Positions 37,353-46,257 of a DNA stretch of 64,000 nt are shown here, piece by piece. The stretch is from Deinococcus deserti VCD115 (lineage in GTDB: Bacteria; Deinococcota; Deinococci; Deinococcales; Deinococcaceae), in the NCBI RefSeq assembly GCF_000020685.1, contig NC_012526.1:1528001-1592000 (forward strand), given 5' to 3'. Each line of letters opens with the position of its first letter. The stretch's first letter is position 1. The notes under the pieces are model-generated. The model worked only from the letters and a program-made list of their open reading frames with translations, had not been told where the DNA came from and did not search any database. The translations under genes and the position numbers were made by a program.

Positions 37353-38128
37353 GCACCGAAGGATACGTGGTCGGAATCCCGGCGCGGCCCGGCGGCCTTG
37401 AAAGCGTCCGGTCCAAGCAGAGCAGCCGAGGGGCACAGACCGCGCAGCACACACTGGTCACAGCGGGGATCACGGGGGCGGCAGGTCAGGCGCCCATGCC
37501 GGACTCCGGCAACGTGAAAGGTGGCGCGCTCTGCCCAGTCGCGCCGCACGACAGCGTCAAACCAGCGCTCGACCTTCTCGGGGGTCCAGCGTTGGGGTAC
37601 AAGTTCCAGGCGCTTGGCTATGCGCTCGATGTTCGTATCCACAGGCAGGGCGGGGCGCAACAAGTCGAACAGCAGGATCAGACTGGCGGTCTTCATGCCG
37701 ACACCCGGCAGGCCTTCAAGCAGGGTGCGGGCCTCCTGGTCATTCAGCTTCCGGACCGCGCTCAGGTCCAGGGTCCCCAGCCGCTCGTCCAGATGCACCA
37801 GAATGCCGTGAATGTAGCCAGCTTTCATCTGCGCCAGCCCGCCGCCAGCAGCCCTGAGCACCGTTTCTATTCCGTCTGGTCCGTCCAGCAGGGCCGCCTC
37901 CCAGCGCGGGTAGGCCGACTTCAGGGCATTGAACTGGCGCGTCGCGACTGCAGACGTGTTCTGCTGACCCAGCAGCGTACGAATCAGGGCGTCCAGGACC
38001 TGGCGTTCCGGGCGCGGCAAGGGTGGGTCCGGGTGGTACTCCGCCCGCAGCCGCGCAATCACTTCGGGAAGCCATTCCGGTGGAGGCATCTGCTCATGCA
38101 GTGGCAGGCGGGAAGCTTGGGAAGGCAC
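37349..38128 (-). CDS. Endonuclease III-family DNA glycosylase
   Basis: A 259-residue HhH-GPD glycosylase for oxidised or mismatched bases. The hairpin LEGLPGVGMKTASLIL carries the catalytic Lys, the catalytic Asp is in PVDTNIERI, and the [4Fe-4S] loop is complete as C-x6-C-x2-C-x5-C (CRPRDPRCDQCVLRGLC). The ends extend somewhat beyond classical Nth. The GTG at 38128 has TAGGGT 6 bases upstream (leaderless pattern); an ATG at 38089 is the alternative. It is the first gene of the four-gene operon. Confidence 0.88.
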   Translation of the reverse strand: MPSQASRLPLHEQMPPPEWLPEVIARLRAEYHPDPPLPRPERQVLDALIRTLLGQQNTSAVATRQFNALKSAYPRWEAALLDGPDGIETVLRAAGGGLAQMKAGYIHGILVHLDERLGTLDLSAVRKLNDQEARTLLEGLPGVGMKTASLILLFDLLRPALPVDTNIERIAKRLELVPQRWTPEKVERWFDAVVRRDWAERATFHVAGVRHGRLTCRPRDPRCDQCVLRGLCPSAALLGPDAFKAAGPRRDSDHVSFGA

Positions 38129-38204
38129 CGGCCTACCCTAGCGGGAAGGGAAAAATCCGACCGTGTCGCGCCATCCGGTGAGCGCAGCCGTCACCGCACC
38201 AGCT

Positions 38205-38774
38205 CTACCGGGCACGCTGCTTGCGCGTGTTGCCGGCGGCGTCCATCACTTCGATATCGGCCCAGATGCCGCTGGTCTCGGCATAGAATTCCACGCGCGG
38301 TCCCGGCGTGATGTTCAGACGATTGCCGTCGACCACCACCTGTGTGACCCGGATATCGTCGGTGACCACGCCCGCGACACGGATGGTGTTGCCGGTGCGC
38401 TCATAACGGGTCACCTTGATCTCCGGGCCCCGGTTGTCCACGGTGACCGGCAGGGTCATGGTGCTGCGGTTGCCCGCCGCATCGCGGGCCACAATGGTGT
38501 ACTGCCTCCTGCCATCTTCTACCTGCGCCTGGAAGCGAAACTGTGCGAGCCGGCGGCCCGACTCCACGCTGACCGGCTGATCGTCCACCGTGATACTGGT
38601 CACGCCGGTGTCATCCAGCACATAGCCCTCTACATTGAAGGTCTTTTCGCGGCTGATCCCGCTGCCATTGCCGCTGGTGATGGTAATGCGGGGCTTGAAG
38701 GTATCGGTCTGTCGGGCGCAGCTTCCCATGACCAGGGGCAGCATCAGGGGCAGCAGACACAGCGGGCGGTACAT
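38205..38774 (-). CDS. Ig-like lipoprotein
   Basis: A 189-residue protein with a lipoprotein signal (CLLPLMLPLVMGSC, lipobox at the end) and two beta-sandwich repeats. Each repeat ends in a DAAGN motif (VARDAAGN and VMDAAGN), a hallmark of bacterial Ig-like surface modules. The ATG at 38774 has a perfect TATACT 7 bases upstream and no Shine-Dalgarno, a strong leaderless case. It is divergent from hisZ. A structural role in the envelope is inferred. Confidence 0.8.
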   Translation of the reverse strand: MYRPLCLLPLMLPLVMGSCARQTDTFKPRITITSGNGSGISREKTFNVEGYVLDDTGVTSITVDDQPVSVESGRRLAQFRFQAQVEDGRRQYTIVARDAAGNRSTMTLPVTVDNRGPEIKVTRYERTGNTIRVAGVVTDDIRVTQVVVDGNRLNITPGPRVEFYAETSGIWADIEVMDAAGNTRKQRAR

Positions 38775-38881
38775 GAGAGGAAGTATACGCAGGGCTGATC
38801 CAGACACAGAAGGACGTTTTCCGGGCCGCGTTACCTATCCAGCCCGCCACTCCCCCGGTGCCCAACCGTACAATGCTGCGC

Positions 38882-40075
38882 GTGAGTGCTCCTGTCCGCG
38901 CGGCCCAGAACCGCACCGTTTCCCGAAGCGCCCCGGCCCCGTCTGCCATTCCCGAAGGCACGCGGGATGTGCTGCCGCCCGAATGGGCCCAGCGTGAGCA
39001 TCTGCGTGCGCGCCTCTCGGCGCTGTTCCGGGGTTGGGGATACCGGGGCGTGGAACTGCCCTCGCTGGAGTTCGCCGACCCGGCTCACCCGCAGGACCGG
39101 CGCGCCTTCAAGCTGATCGACTCCGGAGGTCAGGTTCTGGCCCTGCGTAGCGAGTTCACCACCGCCATCGGCCGGCTGGTGCGCCTGCGCTTCCCGGAAG
39201 GGCCCTTCCCGTTACGCCTGCAATACAGTGGCCGGCTGTGGCTGCGCACCCAGACCAGCGAACTGGGGCGCCTGCGTGAGTTCAATCAGGTAGGTGTGGA
39301 GCTCGTTGGCGTCGATACGCCGCAGTCCGATGCTGAACTGCTTCACCTGGCGGCAGCCGCACTGGCTGAAGTCGGCGTCAGTGCCCAGCTGGAACTGGGC
39401 TTCCCCGGCTTCGTGGATGCTGTATTGGAAGACGCCGGGGTGTCTGAGGACGTGCGCGACGCGCTGCATGACGCCATCGACCGCAAAAGTGGTGCCGACC
39501 TGGAGCTGATGGCCACCCGGGCGGCCCTGGCGCCTGAGGTCACCCGGACCCTGCACGACCTGACCGATCTGTACGGCGGCCCCGAAGTACTGGACGACGC
39601 TGCGCGCATGGCACGGGGGGAGCGCGCCCAGGCGGCCGTGGCCCACCTGCGTGCCGTGGCGGCCCACTATGGGGGTCCGCTGCTGTTTGACCTTGGCGTC
39701 AGCCGCCGGTACGGCTACTACACCGGCGTGACCTTCCGCGCCTACGCCGACGGGCTGAACCAGCCGGTGCTGGGCGGAGGCCGCTATGCGCTCGACGGTG
39801 GTCTTCCCGGCGCAGGTTTTGCCATTGGTCTGGAGCGCCTGACCGGCGTGCTGGCTCCACTGCTGCCGCCTGAACCCGAGGTGGTCCTGGCCCTGGACCT
39901 GGAAGGAGCGCTGGCCGCCCGTGCGGCCGGATTCACGGCTGAACTCGCCTGGACCGACGATCAGGCCCAGTTGCTTGCCTTCTGCGCCGCGCGCGGCATC
40001 CGCCGCTGGGCCCGGGGCACCGACCTGTTCGAGGCCGGCTCCTCGACCACCGCGCGTCCCAGGAGCGGCGCATGA
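38882..40075 (+). CDS. hisZ: ATP phosphoribosyltransferase regulatory subunit HisZ
   Basis: A 397-residue protein related to class II histidyl-tRNA synthetase but lacking the tRNA-binding domain. It has [29 protein letters not shown] (motif 2 region) and [23 protein letters not shown] (motif 3). It forms the HisZ-HisG complex for the first step of histidine synthesis. The GTG at 38882 is chosen because TACAAT is 7 bases upstream. Its stop overlaps the hisG ATG (ATGA), as expected for subunits made in equal amounts. Confidence 0.92.
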   Translation: MSAPVRAAQNRTVSRSAPAPSAIPEGTRDVLPPEWAQREHLRARLSALFRGWGYRGVELPSLEFADPAHPQDRRAFKLIDSGGQVLALRSEFTTAIGRLVRLRFPEGPFPLRLQYSGRLWLRTQTSELGRLREFNQVGVELVGVDTPQSDAELLHLAAAALAEVGVSAQLELGFPGFVDAVLEDAGVSEDVRDALHDAIDRKSGADLELMATRAALAPEVTRTLHDLTDLYGGPEVLDDAARMARGERAQAAVAHLRAVAAHYGGPLLFDLGVSRRYGYYTGVTFRAYADGLNQPVLGGGRYALDGGLPGAGFAIGLERLTGVLAPLLPPEPEVVLALDLEGALAARAAGFTAELAWTDDQAQLLAFCAARGIRRWARGTDLFEAGSSTTARPRSGA

Positions 40076-40716
40076 CCCCGGCCGAAACCCGCACGCCCGA
40101 CCACCTGACCCTGGCGCTGCCCAAGGGCCGGATTCTGGAAGAGGCCGTGACCCTGCTGTCCCGCGCCGGGCTCCCGCTGACCATGCCGGAAAAATCCCGG
40201 GCCCTGCGCCACGAGTTCCCCGGAGTGACCCTTCTGGAACTGCGCAATCAGGACGTGCCGGTCTATGTGGATCTTGGAGTGGCCGATGCCGGAATTGTCG
40301 GCAAGGACGTGCTGTTGGAATCGGGCCGGCAGGTCTACGAGCCGGTGGACCTGCGCTTTGCCGCCTGCCGCCTGTCTCTGATCCGTGAAGTGGGCGCAGC
40401 AGGGCCGGTGCAGCGGGTAGGCACGAAGTATCCGCGCGCCACGCGCGAGTACCTCAATGCGCGCGGGATTCCGGCAGAGATCGTCAAGCTCAGCGGGAAC
40501 ATTGAGCTGGCCGCCCTGACTGGCCTGGCCGACGCGGTTGTGGACCTGGTGCAGACCGGCAGCACCCTGCGCGCCAACAACCTCGAAGAGCTTGATGTAC
40601 TGTTTCACTCCACCGCGCGGCTGGTGGTTAACCGGGCGGCGCTCAAACTGCGCCGCGATCGGCTGAGGCCTTTGATCGAGCAGTTGCGCGAGCTGGTTCA
40701 GAACGAGCCAGCTTGA
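40072..40716 (+). CDS. hisG: ATP phosphoribosyltransferase, short form HisG
   Basis: A 214-residue short-form HisG, the catalytic subunit joining PRPP and ATP. It has [11 protein letters not shown] near the N-terminus, [14 protein letters not shown] and a later [15 protein letters not shown] segment with the PRPP-binding loop. Short HisG lacks the regulatory C-terminal domain and needs HisZ, which is encoded directly upstream with a 4-base overlap. Confidence 0.95.
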   Translation: MTPAETRTPDHLTLALPKGRILEEAVTLLSRAGLPLTMPEKSRALRHEFPGVTLLELRNQDVPVYVDLGVADAGIVGKDVLLESGRQVYEPVDLRFAACRLSLIREVGAAGPVQRVGTKYPRATREYLNARGIPAEIVKLSGNIELAALTGLADAVVDLVQTGSTLRANNLEELDVLFHSTARLVVNRAALKLRRDRLRPLIEQLRELVQNEPA

Positions 40717-40720
40717 GACA

Positions 40721-40751
40721 GAACAGGGCTGCAGTGAATGCAGCCCTGTTC
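40721..40751. terminator. Bidirectional hairpin between hisG and the aminotransferase gene
   Basis: A perfect 13-bp stem (40721-40733 with 40739-40751) with a 5-base loop between convergent genes. There is no strong T run. Confidence 0.65.
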
Positions 40752-40762
40752 AGCGCCTGAAC

Positions 40763-41944
40763 TTACATTGCGCCGTTGAGAGCGTCACGCATCCGGTTCA
40801 GGGCCTCTTCCAGAATCGACCGGCTGGTGGCGAAGTTCAGCCGCACAAAGCCCTGATACTGGGGCTTTTGGGGCTCCGGCGCAAACAGCGGGCCGTTATG
40901 TACCGCCACCTTTGCTTCCTTCAGCAGAAAATTCTGAATATCACCAGCATGTGGGTGGGCCCGCAGGTCCAGCCAGGCCAGGTAGGTGCTCTGCGCAGGA
41001 TGAAAGCGCACCCAGGGCAGATGCTCGTGCAGGTAGCTGCTCAGGAAATCGCGGTTGCCGCGCAGGTACGCCAGCGTCTCCCTGAGCCAGGGGCCGCCTT
41101 CGCGCAGCGCGGCCTGCCACATGGTGACGCTGAGGGCCGACTCGTGGCCCATCAGGCCGCCCGCCGCCCCACGCACACGTGCCACCAGCTTCTCGTTGTG
41201 GCCCACCATGGCCCCGATGCCCAACCCGGCTGTGTTGTAGGCCTTGCAGGGTCCGGTCAGGGTCAGGGTACGGCTGCGGACCTTCGGGTCGGCGGCAAAA
41301 GCCTCAAAGGGGGCGCCGGTGTACCGCAGGTCGGCGTGCAGTTCATCACTGACCACAAAAAGGTCCCGGGCTACGGCGAGTTCGCGCAGGCGGCTGAGTT
41401 CTTCGGCACTCCAGACCCGGCCAGTGGGATTGTGCGGGTGACACAGCAGAAGTAGACGGCTCCCGCGTGAGGCGGCGTCCAGCGCGGCAAAGTTGATCTC
41501 ATAGCCCGTCTCCGTGTCACGCAGCGGCACCCCCGCTACCCGCCGGCCAAGGTCGGTAATGCTCAGGTGGAAGGGGTGATACACCGGCGTCATGGTGACC
41601 ACAGCCTCGCCGGGGGTGGTCAGGGCGTGCACCGCTGCGTAAATTCCAGGCACGACTCCGGGCAGAAATGCGATTCCTTCGTCGGACAGGCCGTGCAGAC
41701 CATGCCCGGCCAGATGTTCACGCAAGGCGGCCTTCAGCACCGGGTCACCGCTGAGCTGCGCGTAGCCGAGGCTGCGGGTCAGGCGCTCCTGCAACGCCGC
41801 GACAATGGGCGGCGCCACCGGAAAATCCATATCGGCAATCCACATGGGGATCACGTCTTCCGGGTGCAGGGTCCACTTGTAGGAGTCCGGGTGGCGCAGC
41901 GACTCCCGTGAGAGTGCGCCGTGAGGATCGGCAACCTGGGTCAT
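40763..41944 (-). CDS. PLP-dependent aminotransferase / C-S lyase (PatB/MalY type)
   Basis: A 393-residue fold-type I PLP enzyme. The start, with YKWTLHPEDVIPMWIADMDF, is typical of the PatB/MalY cystathionine beta-lyase group, and the PLP lysine is in LTGPCKAYNTAGL (near 235); HNPTGRVW and SDELHADL are also present. It probably cleaves cystathionine or cysteine conjugates. The ATG has TATCCT 7 bases upstream, a leaderless pattern. Confidence 0.88.
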   Translation of the reverse strand: MTQVADPHGALSRESLRHPDSYKWTLHPEDVIPMWIADMDFPVAPPIVAALQERLTRSLGYAQLSGDPVLKAALREHLAGHGLHGLSDEGIAFLPGVVPGIYAAVHALTTPGEAVVTMTPVYHPFHLSITDLGRRVAGVPLRDTETGYEINFAALDAASRGSRLLLLCHPHNPTGRVWSAEELSRLRELAVARDLFVVSDELHADLRYTGAPFEAFAADPKVRSRTLTLTGPCKAYNTAGLGIGAMVGHNEKLVARVRGAAGGLMGHESALSVTMWQAALREGGPWLRETLAYLRGNRDFLSSYLHEHLPWVRFHPAQSTYLAWLDLRAHPHAGDIQNFLLKEAKVAVHNGPLFAPEPQKPQYQGFVRLNFATSRSILEEALNRMRDALNGAM

Positions 41945-42126
41945 AGGGCGCAGGATAGTGCGCCTCGCTGAGACCCATGTGCGGCCTCTGTGCTGGCTTC
42001 GCTGGCATCATGGTCTTGCGTCTGGATCAGACCTTTCCAGGAGCGACGAAAAGGCCTGTCTTTCAGCTCCGTCATTCTGACCGGGCCGGTACGAAGGTCT
42101 ACTGGCCCGGCGGTACACTGACAGGA

Positions 42127-42825
42127 ATGCTGGCAATTATTGGCGCAATGGATGAAGAAATCGAGTTGCTTCTCGCGGACCTCACCGCCCACGAGCAACT
42201 GACCTTTCCCGGAGTCACCCTTCACCGGGGGGTCCTGGACGGCGTGCCAGTGCTGGTGACCCGGGGCGGGATCGGCAAGGTCAACGCGGCCATGACCACC
42301 ACCTACCTGCTGACCCAGGGGGCCACCCGCGTCATCTTTACCGGCGTGGCCGGCGGTGTTCATCCGGAACTGCGCGTGGGAGACATCGTGGTCAGCACCG
42401 ACTGTATCCAGCACGATGTGGATGTCCGCGCCCTGGACTACCCGCTGGGCACCGTTCCGGGCGAACTGCCCGCCTGGCCCGCAGACGAGGTCCTGCGCGC
42501 CGCAGCGCTGGACGCTGCGCGGGAAGTCGGCGGGGTGCACGTCGTCTCCGGACGGATTGCCAGTGGAGACCAGTTCATCGCCTCACGTGAGGGCGTGCAG
42601 CGGCTGTGGACTACTTTCGGCGCCGCATGCGCCGAAATGGAGGGGGCCGCCGTGGCGCAGGTATGTTCCAAGGCGGGGGTTCCCTTCGTGGTGATCCGCA
42701 GTGTCAGTGATACCGCCGATCACGACGCCAACGTCGACTACCGCACCTTCATGCCCCTGGTGGCGCGACATGCCAAGCAGGTGGTGCGCGGCATGCTGTC
42801 GCGGCTGGCCTCCATGCCCGCGTGA
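42127..42825 (+). CDS. mtnN: 5'-methylthioadenosine/S-adenosylhomocysteine nucleosidase
   Basis: A 232-residue MTA/SAH nucleosidase that recycles SAM by-products. It has MLAIIGAMDEEIELL, VTRGGIGKVNAA, FTGVAGGVHPELRVGD, SGDQFI and EMEGAAVAQVC, the last carrying the purine/ribose-contact residues, with the catalytic Asp in RSVSDTADHD. The ATG at 42127 has TACACT 7 bases upstream. The stop overlaps the next gene (GTGA), joining it to lrgAB. Confidence 0.94.
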   Translation: MLAIIGAMDEEIELLLADLTAHEQLTFPGVTLHRGVLDGVPVLVTRGGIGKVNAAMTTTYLLTQGATRVIFTGVAGGVHPELRVGDIVVSTDCIQHDVDVRALDYPLGTVPGELPAWPADEVLRAAALDAAREVGGVHVVSGRIASGDQFIASREGVQRLWTTFGAACAEMEGAAVAQVCSKAGVPFVVIRSVSDTADHDANVDYRTFMPLVARHAKQVVRGMLSRLASMPA

Positions 42826-43232
42826 CGCCCGCCGCGCCACCGTCCATTACGGCCCGTCTGCCGGCGACCACCCGTTTTGTGCTGGGGCTGGGGTTGCTGA
42901 TGGCCTTCGCTGCGGCGGGCGACGTGCTGGTGCGTGTGACCGGGCTGCCACTGCCTGGCTCGGTGGTGGGGCTGGCGCTGCTGTGGGCCGCGCTGGGGAC
43001 CGGCCTGATGAAGCTGCACTGGATTGCACCGGCGGCCGACGGGCTGCTGGGCGTGCTGGGGCTGCTGTTCGTTCCGGCCACCGTGGGATTCATCCAGTTT
43101 CTGTCAGCCGGTGCGGCCTGGGGGCTGTGGCTGCTGGTCATGACTGCTGGGGTTCTGGTCGGCGCGGGCGTGGCCGGCGTGGTCGCCTCGAAACTGGTCC
43201 GGCCTGAGCCCCAAGCGACGGAACAGGCATGA
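42822..43232 (+). CDS. CidA/LrgA-family membrane protein
   Basis: A 136-residue protein with four hydrophobic helices and the CidA/LrgA pattern (GLPLPGSVVGLALLW, then GLLFVPATVGFIQF). This family is holin-like, linked to murein-hydrolase export and, in plants and some bacteria, to glycolate or pyruvate transport. The GTG overlaps the mtnN stop and the end overlaps the LrgB-like gene. Confidence 0.87.
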   Translation: MTPAAPPSITARLPATTRFVLGLGLLMAFAAAGDVLVRVTGLPLPGSVVGLALLWAALGTGLMKLHWIAPAADGLLGVLGLLFVPATVGFIQFLSAGAAWGLWLLVMTAGVLVGAGVAGVVASKLVRPEPQATEQA

Positions 43233-43897
43233 TCTGGCTGATGCTGACACTGCTCGCCTTTGTGCTGGGCAGCCTGCTTCAGAACCGGCTCCGCTCGCCG
43301 CTGACGAATCCTACCCTGGTCGCCACGCTGCTGATTGCCGGAACGCTGCTGCTCACGCACTATCCCTACGCGAGTTACCTGCGAGAGGTCGAGTCCATGA
43401 CCTTCCTTCTAGGACCGGCTGTGGTAGCGCTGGCAGTTCCGATGTACCGGCTGCGTGCGCTGCTGGCAAGACAGTGGCGTGCGCTGCTGGTCGGCGGGGT
43501 GTGCGGCACCCTGTCGGGGATGGCGGTGGATACGTGGCTGCCGCGTGCCCTGCAGCTGTCGCCCGACGCGACCCGCAGCCTCAGCACCGCGCCGGCCACC
43601 AGTCCTGTCGCCCTGCAACTCGCCGAGTTCACGCAGGCTCCACCGGCCCTGGCGGCCACACTGGCGGTACTGTCCGGTCTGGTAGGAGCACTGGTTCTGC
43701 CGCCAGCCCTGAATCTGCTGCGCGTGCGCCATCCCCTGGCCCGCGGGATTGCCATGGGCAGCGTGGCTCACGGGGTCGGCACGGCCCGCGCCCGCGAGGA
43801 AAGTGAACAGACCGGTGCGGCCAGCAGCCTGGGCATGGGGTTAGCAGCCCTCAGCGTGACCCTGGTCGTTGCGCTGCTGGCAGGACGCCCGGGCTGA
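43229..43897 (+). CDS. CidB/LrgB-family membrane protein
   Basis: A 222-residue protein with six or seven membrane segments, the usual partner of LrgA. FLLGPAVVALAVPMYR and GIAMGSVAHGVGTARA are conserved LrgB blocks, and SVAHGVGTA near residue 180 is the most diagnostic. It overlaps the LrgA-like gene by 4 bases. Together they probably form a transport or holin-like complex. Confidence 0.9.
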   Translation: MIWLMLTLLAFVLGSLLQNRLRSPLTNPTLVATLLIAGTLLLTHYPYASYLREVESMTFLLGPAVVALAVPMYRLRALLARQWRALLVGGVCGTLSGMAVDTWLPRALQLSPDATRSLSTAPATSPVALQLAEFTQAPPALAATLAVLSGLVGALVLPPALNLLRVRHPLARGIAMGSVAHGVGTARAREESEQTGAASSLGMGLAALSVTLVVALLAGRPG

Positions 43898-43955
43898 AGG
43901 CCGGTCTGACCGAGCGGTTGACTCTTGCCTGCCGGGCGCGGGATGCTGTCCGGCA

Positions 43956-44552
43956 ATGGCGCGCAAGGTCAACCCCATCCAGGACCGGTCCAGGCGTGCA
44001 GCGCTGGAAAAGGCGGCATACCTGGCTATCTACGAGCGCGGCTATGCCGGCGTCACCCTGGCCGACATCGCCGCGCATGCCGGGGTGAGCCGCGGGACCC
44101 TGGTGTACCACTTCGGCAGCCGCGCCGGTCTGCTGGCCGCAGTGGTGCGGCGGTTCACCCGGACCATCGGGGTAGCGACCCGCCGCGCGCTGCGGCAGGC
44201 AGAGTCCCCGGACGCCAAGCTGGTGGCCTTTGTTGAGAACCAGTTTTTTGGCGTGGAAAACACCCGGCGGTTCTATACCGTTTCCCTGGATTTCCTTGCT
44301 GCTGCCACGCGGGACCCTGAGCTGATGGCCGTTCAGCGCGACTTTGTGCGTGAAACACTGGAACTGGATCTGGAACTGGCCCGCCTGGCTGGCGAAGACG
44401 GCGCCGAGAGGCGCGCACGGCAGCTGCGCGCCCTGGTTGAAGGCCTCAGCGTGCGCTTTGTAGCAGACCCGGCTCCCGATCTGGAGCTGTACCGGGCGGA
44501 CTGCGTGGCCGGCGTGCAGGCGATTCTGGGTAGCCCTTTCAGGCCAATCTGA
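43956..44552 (+). CDS. TetR-family transcriptional regulator
   Basis: A 198-residue regulator. Residues 10-60 contain the TetR helix-turn-helix (IYERGYAGVTLADIAAHAG, then SRGTLVYHFGSR). The C-terminal half resembles the BetI-like ligand domain. It lies just after the LrgB-like gene and overlaps the end of the BtuF-like gene tail to tail by 14 bases. The ATG at 43956 is used because the DNA-binding domain begins shortly after. Its target is unknown. Confidence 0.87.
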   Translation: MARKVNPIQDRSRRAALEKAAYLAIYERGYAGVTLADIAAHAGVSRGTLVYHFGSRAGLLAAVVRRFTRTIGVATRRALRQAESPDAKLVAFVENQFFGVENTRRFYTVSLDFLAAATRDPELMAVQRDFVRETLELDLELARLAGEDGAERRARQLRALVEGLSVRFVADPAPDLELYRADCVAGVQAILGSPFRPI

Positions 44553-45279
44553 GCTCGTCCAGCGCCTGACGTAAGGCCCGCGCGCCCTCAAGGAGCCGTG
44601 GACCAGGCCGTCCCAGTCCGCTTTCATGAATGGCGCTGACCGGCACGCCCAGTCCACGCGCCTCAATCACCTCGGGGCGCAGCTTGCGCGCACCGCACCA
44701 CGAACAGACGATGAGATCCGGCCGCGCGGCACGAACCTCATCGAGGGTCAGCGAGCGGCTGCGGCCCGGCTCTTTACCCAGCGCATTCTCAGCGCCCAGT
44801 GCAGTCAGCAGTTCAGTGACCCAGGACTCGCGGGTCGCGGCGATGATGGGCCTTGGCCACCACTCCACCAGGACCCGTGGCGGCCGGGGATAACTTCCCC
44901 GCAGCGCTGCCAGCTCGTTCTGGAAGCCCATTACCAGCGCCTCGCCACGCTCCGGCAGGCCAATCGCGTGGGCAATGGTACGGATGTCGGCCAGGGTCCC
45001 GGCCACGCTGACGGGGTCCAGCACCAGCGTCGGCAATCCGGCTTCGCGCAGCTCCTGCACGACCCGTTCCATGCCCGGCACGCTGAGACTGGCCAGCACC
45101 AGATCAGGCCGGGACCCGGCCACGGCGGCCACATCTATGTCCAGGTCCGGCCCCACCCGCCGCGCGCCCTCCAGCCCCGGGGCATCACTGTGGCTGTCTG
45201 CGGCCACCACCCAGCTGCTGGCCCCAAGGGCCGCCAGGATGTCGGAGTTACTTGAGGTCAGGGAGGCGAGGCGCAGCAT
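44539..45279 (-). CDS. BtuF-like cobalamin/metal-chelate binding protein, no signal peptide
   Basis: A 246-residue type III binding-protein fold. MLRLASLTSSNSDILAALGA opens the first lobe, followed by RPDLVLASLS and the long central helix, then DEVRAARPDLIVCSWCGARK in the second lobe. These are shared with BtuF/FhuD-type corrinoid-binding proteins. There is no signal peptide or lipobox, so it may stay in the cytoplasm or use another route. TAAAGT lies 7 bases before the ATG. Confidence 0.8.
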   Translation of the reverse strand: MLRLASLTSSNSDILAALGASSWVVAADSHSDAPGLEGARRVGPDLDIDVAAVAGSRPDLVLASLSVPGMERVVQELREAGLPTLVLDPVSVAGTLADIRTIAHAIGLPERGEALVMGFQNELAALRGSYPRPPRVLVEWWPRPIIAATRESWVTELLTALGAENALGKEPGRSRSLTLDEVRAARPDLIVCSWCGARKLRPEVIEARGLGVPVSAIHESGLGRPGPRLLEGARALRQALDELRLA

Positions 45280-45378
45280 GAGACCCACTTTAAAGCTTGT
45301 CCAAACCGCCTTGCATGTCGGGCGCGCTACCGTGCAGAGCGGGCAAAAGCCCCCTGACCGTATGGTAGGGTGGAAGGC

Positions 45379-46194
45379 ATGAAGAACACGTTCGCCGTCT
45401 CCATGACGCTGCTGGTGGCCCTGACCTTGGGCGGCTCATTCGCGGCTTTCCAGAGAGCCATCACGCCCCACCAGGCTGAAGCGGGCCACGGCGGAACCGA
45501 GGGTGCGGCCGGTGAAGGGCACGGCGGTGGCGAGGCCGGTGAGGGTATGACAGGCACTAAGGGGGACGACGTGGTGACTGATCAGGAAGCAGCCGTCAAT
45601 GCCGGTGCAGGTGATCCTCCAGCCGCGCCTGGAGGCACAGGACCCGAGGTCGTCCAGGACCGTGACGTTTCCAAATTGCAGAACAATGCCGGCGGCCCCA
45701 ACGCTGGCGTGACGGGTCAGGCCCCTGAAACCGGCACCGTGGCAGGCGCTGCCACTTCGGCCCCCGGCGGTAACCCTGAGGTCGCACCTGAATCCCAGGC
45801 TGACGACGGTGCCGAGCGCAGCCCAGGCGGAGTGAGTGGCGAGACCGATGAAGGCAACCGCGCCGACACCAACTCAGCGGGCGCGACCGGACAGCCACCT
45901 GCCGAATCTGCTGTGGCAGGTGACCCTAAAGGTGATCCGGTGGCCGGCCGCAGCACATACATTGCCAGCTGCGCCGGATGCCACGGACAGGAAGGAGAGG
46001 GTGGCGGTGTAGGCCCGGCTCTCAACGGCGCAGACGGTCCGAAAGCCTGGACCCTGGATCAGTTCACGGCCGCACTGCGTGAAGGCCGGACGCCCGAGCG
46101 CGAGCTTGCTCCCCTGATGCCCCGCTTTTCCAAGGCTCAGCTGACCGACTCGGATGTGACCAATATCTACCGGCACATCAAGACCCTCAACTGA
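45379..46194 (+). CDS. c-type cytochrome with long disordered linker
   Basis: A 271-residue exported cytochrome. Residues 1-25 form a signal or anchor helix. Residues 30-180 are a low-complexity, G/E/A/P/T/D-rich linker. The C-terminal domain (about 185-271) has the heme site CAGCH at 198-202 and a Met ligand in LAPLMPRFS. It probably carries electrons at the outer face of the membrane. The ATG at 45379 has TAGGGT 7 bases upstream. A terminator follows the stop at 46212. Confidence 0.88.
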   Translation: MKNTFAVSMTLLVALTLGGSFAAFQRAITPHQAEAGHGGTEGAAGEGHGGGEAGEGMTGTKGDDVVTDQEAAVNAGAGDPPAAPGGTGPEVVQDRDVSKLQNNAGGPNAGVTGQAPETGTVAGAATSAPGGNPEVAPESQADDGAERSPGGVSGETDEGNRADTNSAGATGQPPAESAVAGDPKGDPVAGRSTYIASCAGCHGQEGEGGGVGPALNGADGPKAWTLDQFTAALREGRTPERELAPLMPRFSKAQLTDSDVTNIYRHIKTLN

Positions 46195-46207
46195 ATGTCT
46201 TTTTTTG

Positions 46208-46235
46208 AAAGGCCCGCCGTTACGGTGGGCTTTTC
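46208..46235 (+). terminator. Intrinsic terminator of the cytochrome gene
   Basis: Arms GCCCGCCG and CGGTGGGC (one G-T pair) with a 3-base loop, flanked by AAAG on the left and TTTT on the right. It lies inside the longest reading frame of the next gene, arguing that the next gene starts further downstream. Confidence 0.75.
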
Positions 46236-46257
46236 CGCTGCAGGCCCGAGCCTGCAT

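Noticed and set aside
41977..42126. Upstream in-frame extension of mtnN beginning MCGLCAGF
   Set aside because: It looks like a class II amidotransferase start only by chance; similarity to nucleosidases begins at 42127, where a TACACT box is also placed correctly.
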